Below, in pieces: positions 6,162 to 7,342 of a stretch of DNA of 7,342 nt. This stretch comes from Aalborgiella sp043775055 (lineage in GTDB: Bacteria; Pseudomonadota; Gammaproteobacteria; Burkholderiales; Burkholderiaceae_C), in NCBI GenBank assembly GCA_043775055.1, contig JAYVSU010000086.1, positions 1-7,342 of the forward strand. Direction: 5' to 3'. Position 1 is the stretch's first letter; every line of letters begins with the position of its first letter. A model generated the notes under the pieces. That model was not told the DNA's origin. It did not search any database and saw nothing but the letters and a program-made list of their open reading frames with translations. The translations under genes were made by a program, and so were the position numbers.

Positions 6162-6201
6162 TTCTTCGTGCATTCTCAGCTTTACTAGAACGTGAATGCC
6201 G

Positions 6202-6229
6202 CTAATACCCGTCTCTTTCCAGTTAACAA
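6202..6229 (-). promoter_or_regulatory. Candidate sigma-70 promoter for the mnmG cluster
   Basis: On the minus strand, TTGTTA (-35, 6224-6229) and TATTAG (-10, 6202-6207) are separated by 16 bp; each matches 4 of 6 consensus bases. It would give a leader of about 70 bases before mnmG. Its -35 overlaps that of the divergent putA candidate. The region is AT-rich, so chance matches are possible. Confidence 0.3.
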
Positions 6230-6251
6230 GTTGGCGTATTTGTTTGATACT
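6223..6251 (+). promoter_or_regulatory. Candidate sigma-70 promoter and dyad upstream of putA
   Basis: TTAACA (-35, 6223-6228, 5 of 6 consensus) and GATACT (-10, 6246-6251, 4 of 6) are separated by 17 bp. This would start transcription near 6258, about 26 bases before the putA ATG. A perfect 6-bp inverted repeat, TTGATA (6244-6249) and TATCAA (6256-6261), overlaps the -10 and start region and could be an operator. The rest of the 160-bp divergent gap shows no RNA gene or terminator. Confidence 0.35.
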
Positions 6252-6283
6252 TCGCTATCAATTTATTCAACCAGAGATTCACC

Positions 6284-7342
6284 ATGCGCCTGCCCCACCC
6301 CTACCGCCCAGAAGCAACCATCGTCGCCCAGCGTCTCAACACCTTGGCCAACAGTTTGGACTGGGCCAGCGCCGCCAAAGCCGCCGCCCCCTGGGTGCAA
6401 GCCGTGCGCGACAACCCACCGCCGTTTTGGGCTATGGAAAGCTTGTTGAAGGAATACCCCATTTCCAGTGCGGAAGGTTTGGCCTTGATGCGCTTGGCGG
6501 AAGCGCTACTACGCGTCCCCGATGCTGAAACCGCCATCGCCCTGACGGCCGACCAACTGGGTCGGGCTGATTTTGACGGCGCGGCAGATTCGGCCTCTAC
6601 TTCCTCATTAGCCCGCCTGTCCAGTGCGGCGATTGCGATGTCGAAGAAATTTTTACCTGAATCCAGCAACCCGACGACTGGTAAAACAGAATCTCCCGGC
6701 TTGATGACCAAACTGGGCGCGAAGACAGTCGTCGCCGCCACACTGCGTGCGGTTCAATTGCTAGGGCACCAATTTGTCCTCGGCCAAAGCATTGACGAAG
6801 CCATGAAAGTGGCCAACAACACCCGCAAGAAAATCAACGGCCTGCGCTTCAGCTACGACATGCTGGGCGAAGGTGCACGTACCGATGCGGATGCACTGAT
6901 GTATCTGGCTAGCTACAAAAATGCTATTATTTCAATAGCTAAACAATCAACAAATACGCTGGCTACAGCTCAAAATACCGCTGAAAATGACGGTATTTCC
7001 ATCAAACTGAGCGCCTTGCACCCGCGCTACGAAGATGCACAGCACAGCCGCGTCATGGCCGAGCTAGTGCCGCGCGTCTGGGGGCTGTGCGAGCTGGCCG
7101 CGAACGCCAACATCAACCTGACGATTGACGCTGAGGAAGTGGACCGGCTGGAACTGTCGCTGGATGTGTTTGAGGCCTTGGCGGCCCAGGTCGCCACCCA
7201 TTTTCCGCAATGGGGCGGTTTTGGCTTGGCCATGCAGGCTTATCAAACCCGTGCGCTGGAGCTGATCGAGCATGTGACCACCCTAGCCCGCCGCTACAAA
7301 ATCAAACTCATGTGCCGCCTGGTCAAAGGCGCGTACTGGGAC
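6284..7342 (+). CDS. putA: Bifunctional proline dehydrogenase / P5C dehydrogenase PutA, 5' part (window ends inside the gene)
   Basis: PutA oxidises proline to P5C with FAD, then P5C to glutamate with NAD in a second domain. Only 353 residues are visible, covering the N-terminal helical arm and the first part of the proline dehydrogenase barrel. Recognisable segments are LKEYPISSAEGLALMRLAEALLRVPD (55-80), RFSYDMLGEGARTDADA (188-204), GISIKLSALHPRYE (237-250), IDAEEVDRLELSLD (281-294) and RLVKGAYWD (345-353). Lys241 and Asp282 match E. coli Lys329 and Asp370, with the same 41-residue spacing. An in-frame stop at 6245-6247 fixes the ATG at 6284, so the ribbon-helix-helix repressor domain of E. 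coli PutA is absent and regulation must come from elsewhere. CAGAGA sits 6 bases upstream as a plausible ribosome site. Residues 213-229 are coded by a copy of a dispersed repeat replacing a conserved linker. The P5C dehydrogenase half lies outside the window. Confidence 0.95.
   Translation, partial: MRLPHPYRPEATIVAQRLNTLANSLDWASAAKAAAPWVQAVRDNPPPFWAMESLLKEYPISSAEGLALMRLAEALLRVPDAETAIALTADQLGRADFDGAADSASTSSLARLSSAAIAMSKKFLPESSNPTTGKTESPGLMTKLGAKTVVAATLRAVQLLGHQFVLGQSIDEAMKVANNTRKKINGLRFSYDMLGEGARTDADALMYLASYKNAIISIAKQSTNTLATAQNTAENDGISIKLSALHPRYEDAQHSRVMAELVPRVWGLCELAANANINLTIDAEEVDRLELSLDVFEALAAQVATHFPQWGGFGLAMQAYQTRALELIEHVTTLARRYKIKLMCRLVKGAYWD
6920..6969 (+). repeat. 50-bp dispersed repeat, copy 2 (in frame inside putA)
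   Basis: This AT-rich stretch starts AATGCTATTATTTCAATAGC and ends ...AATACGCTGGCTACAGC. It matches copy 1 (506-555) at about 38 of 50 ungapped positions, in the same orientation. GCTATT (6923-6928) and AATAGC (6934-6939) form a hairpin around 5 bases. It is read in putA as NAIISIAKQSTNTLATA (213-229). Codons such as ATA, TCA, ACA and AAA cluster here, unlike the GC-rich codon choice on either side, which supports an insertion origin. Confidence 0.6.

Noticed and set aside
6301..6741. Minus-strand open frame of about 146 codons opposite putA
   Set aside because: It is fully contained in the putA coding sequence on the other strand, which matches PutA residue by residue; the antisense product resembles nothing.

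Overview
The window looks like the origin-proximal region of a betaproteobacterial chromosome, most likely family Comamonadaceae (Burkholderiales). Three things suggest this: the order mnmG - (two extra genes) - rsmG - LysE-type exporter - parA - small alpha/beta hydrolase, the style of the MnmG, RsmG and ParA proteins, and a degenerate AATGCTAT...AATAGC repeat resembling those I recall from that family. This placement comes from protein recognition and synteny, not from a search.

Layout. From about 6124 down to 1, everything is on the minus strand and reads as one long co-directional cluster. In transcription order it holds mnmG (tRNA wobble-uridine modification), a membrane-anchored protein of unknown function, a secreted DUF4124-type cysteine-rich protein, rsmG (16S rRNA G527 methyltransferase), a LysE/RhtB amino-acid exporter, parA (chromosome partition ATPase) and a RBBP9/YdeN-type serine hydrolase cut off by the left edge. 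Gaps between genes are mostly 4-12 bp; longer ones lie before the exporter (63 bp) and before the hydrolase (95 bp). parB is not in the window and would be expected beyond base 1. On the plus strand, divergent from mnmG across about 160 bp of AT-rich DNA, lies putA (proline catabolism). It is cut off by the right edge inside its proline dehydrogenase domain.

How the parts work together. The most informative non-coding signal is a set of four parS sites (16-mers of the TGTTTCACGTGAAACA type) spread over 2.5 kb. Two perfect palindromes lie inside mnmG, one site contains the start codon of the DUF4124 gene, and one is inside rsmG. All are embedded in coding sequence and are read as VSRET (twice, in MnmG), FHVKH and FHVEQ. 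This is a centromere-like ParB loading region next to its own parA gene, with the centromere written into neighbouring proteins. One of the two MnmG sites lies in a segment of about 20 residues that E. coli MnmG lacks.

A second pattern is a 50-bp dispersed repeat present twice, about 38/50 identical. One copy lies between parA and the hydrolase; the other lies in frame inside putA, where it has replaced a normally conserved linker just ahead of the catalytic lysine strand.

No RNA genes, CRISPR arrays, insertion sequences or convincing intrinsic terminators were seen. The parABS, MnmG and RsmG parts are well-known biology. The less usual parts are the parS-bearing MnmG insertion, the coding repeat in putA, and the two-gene insertion between mnmG and rsmG.
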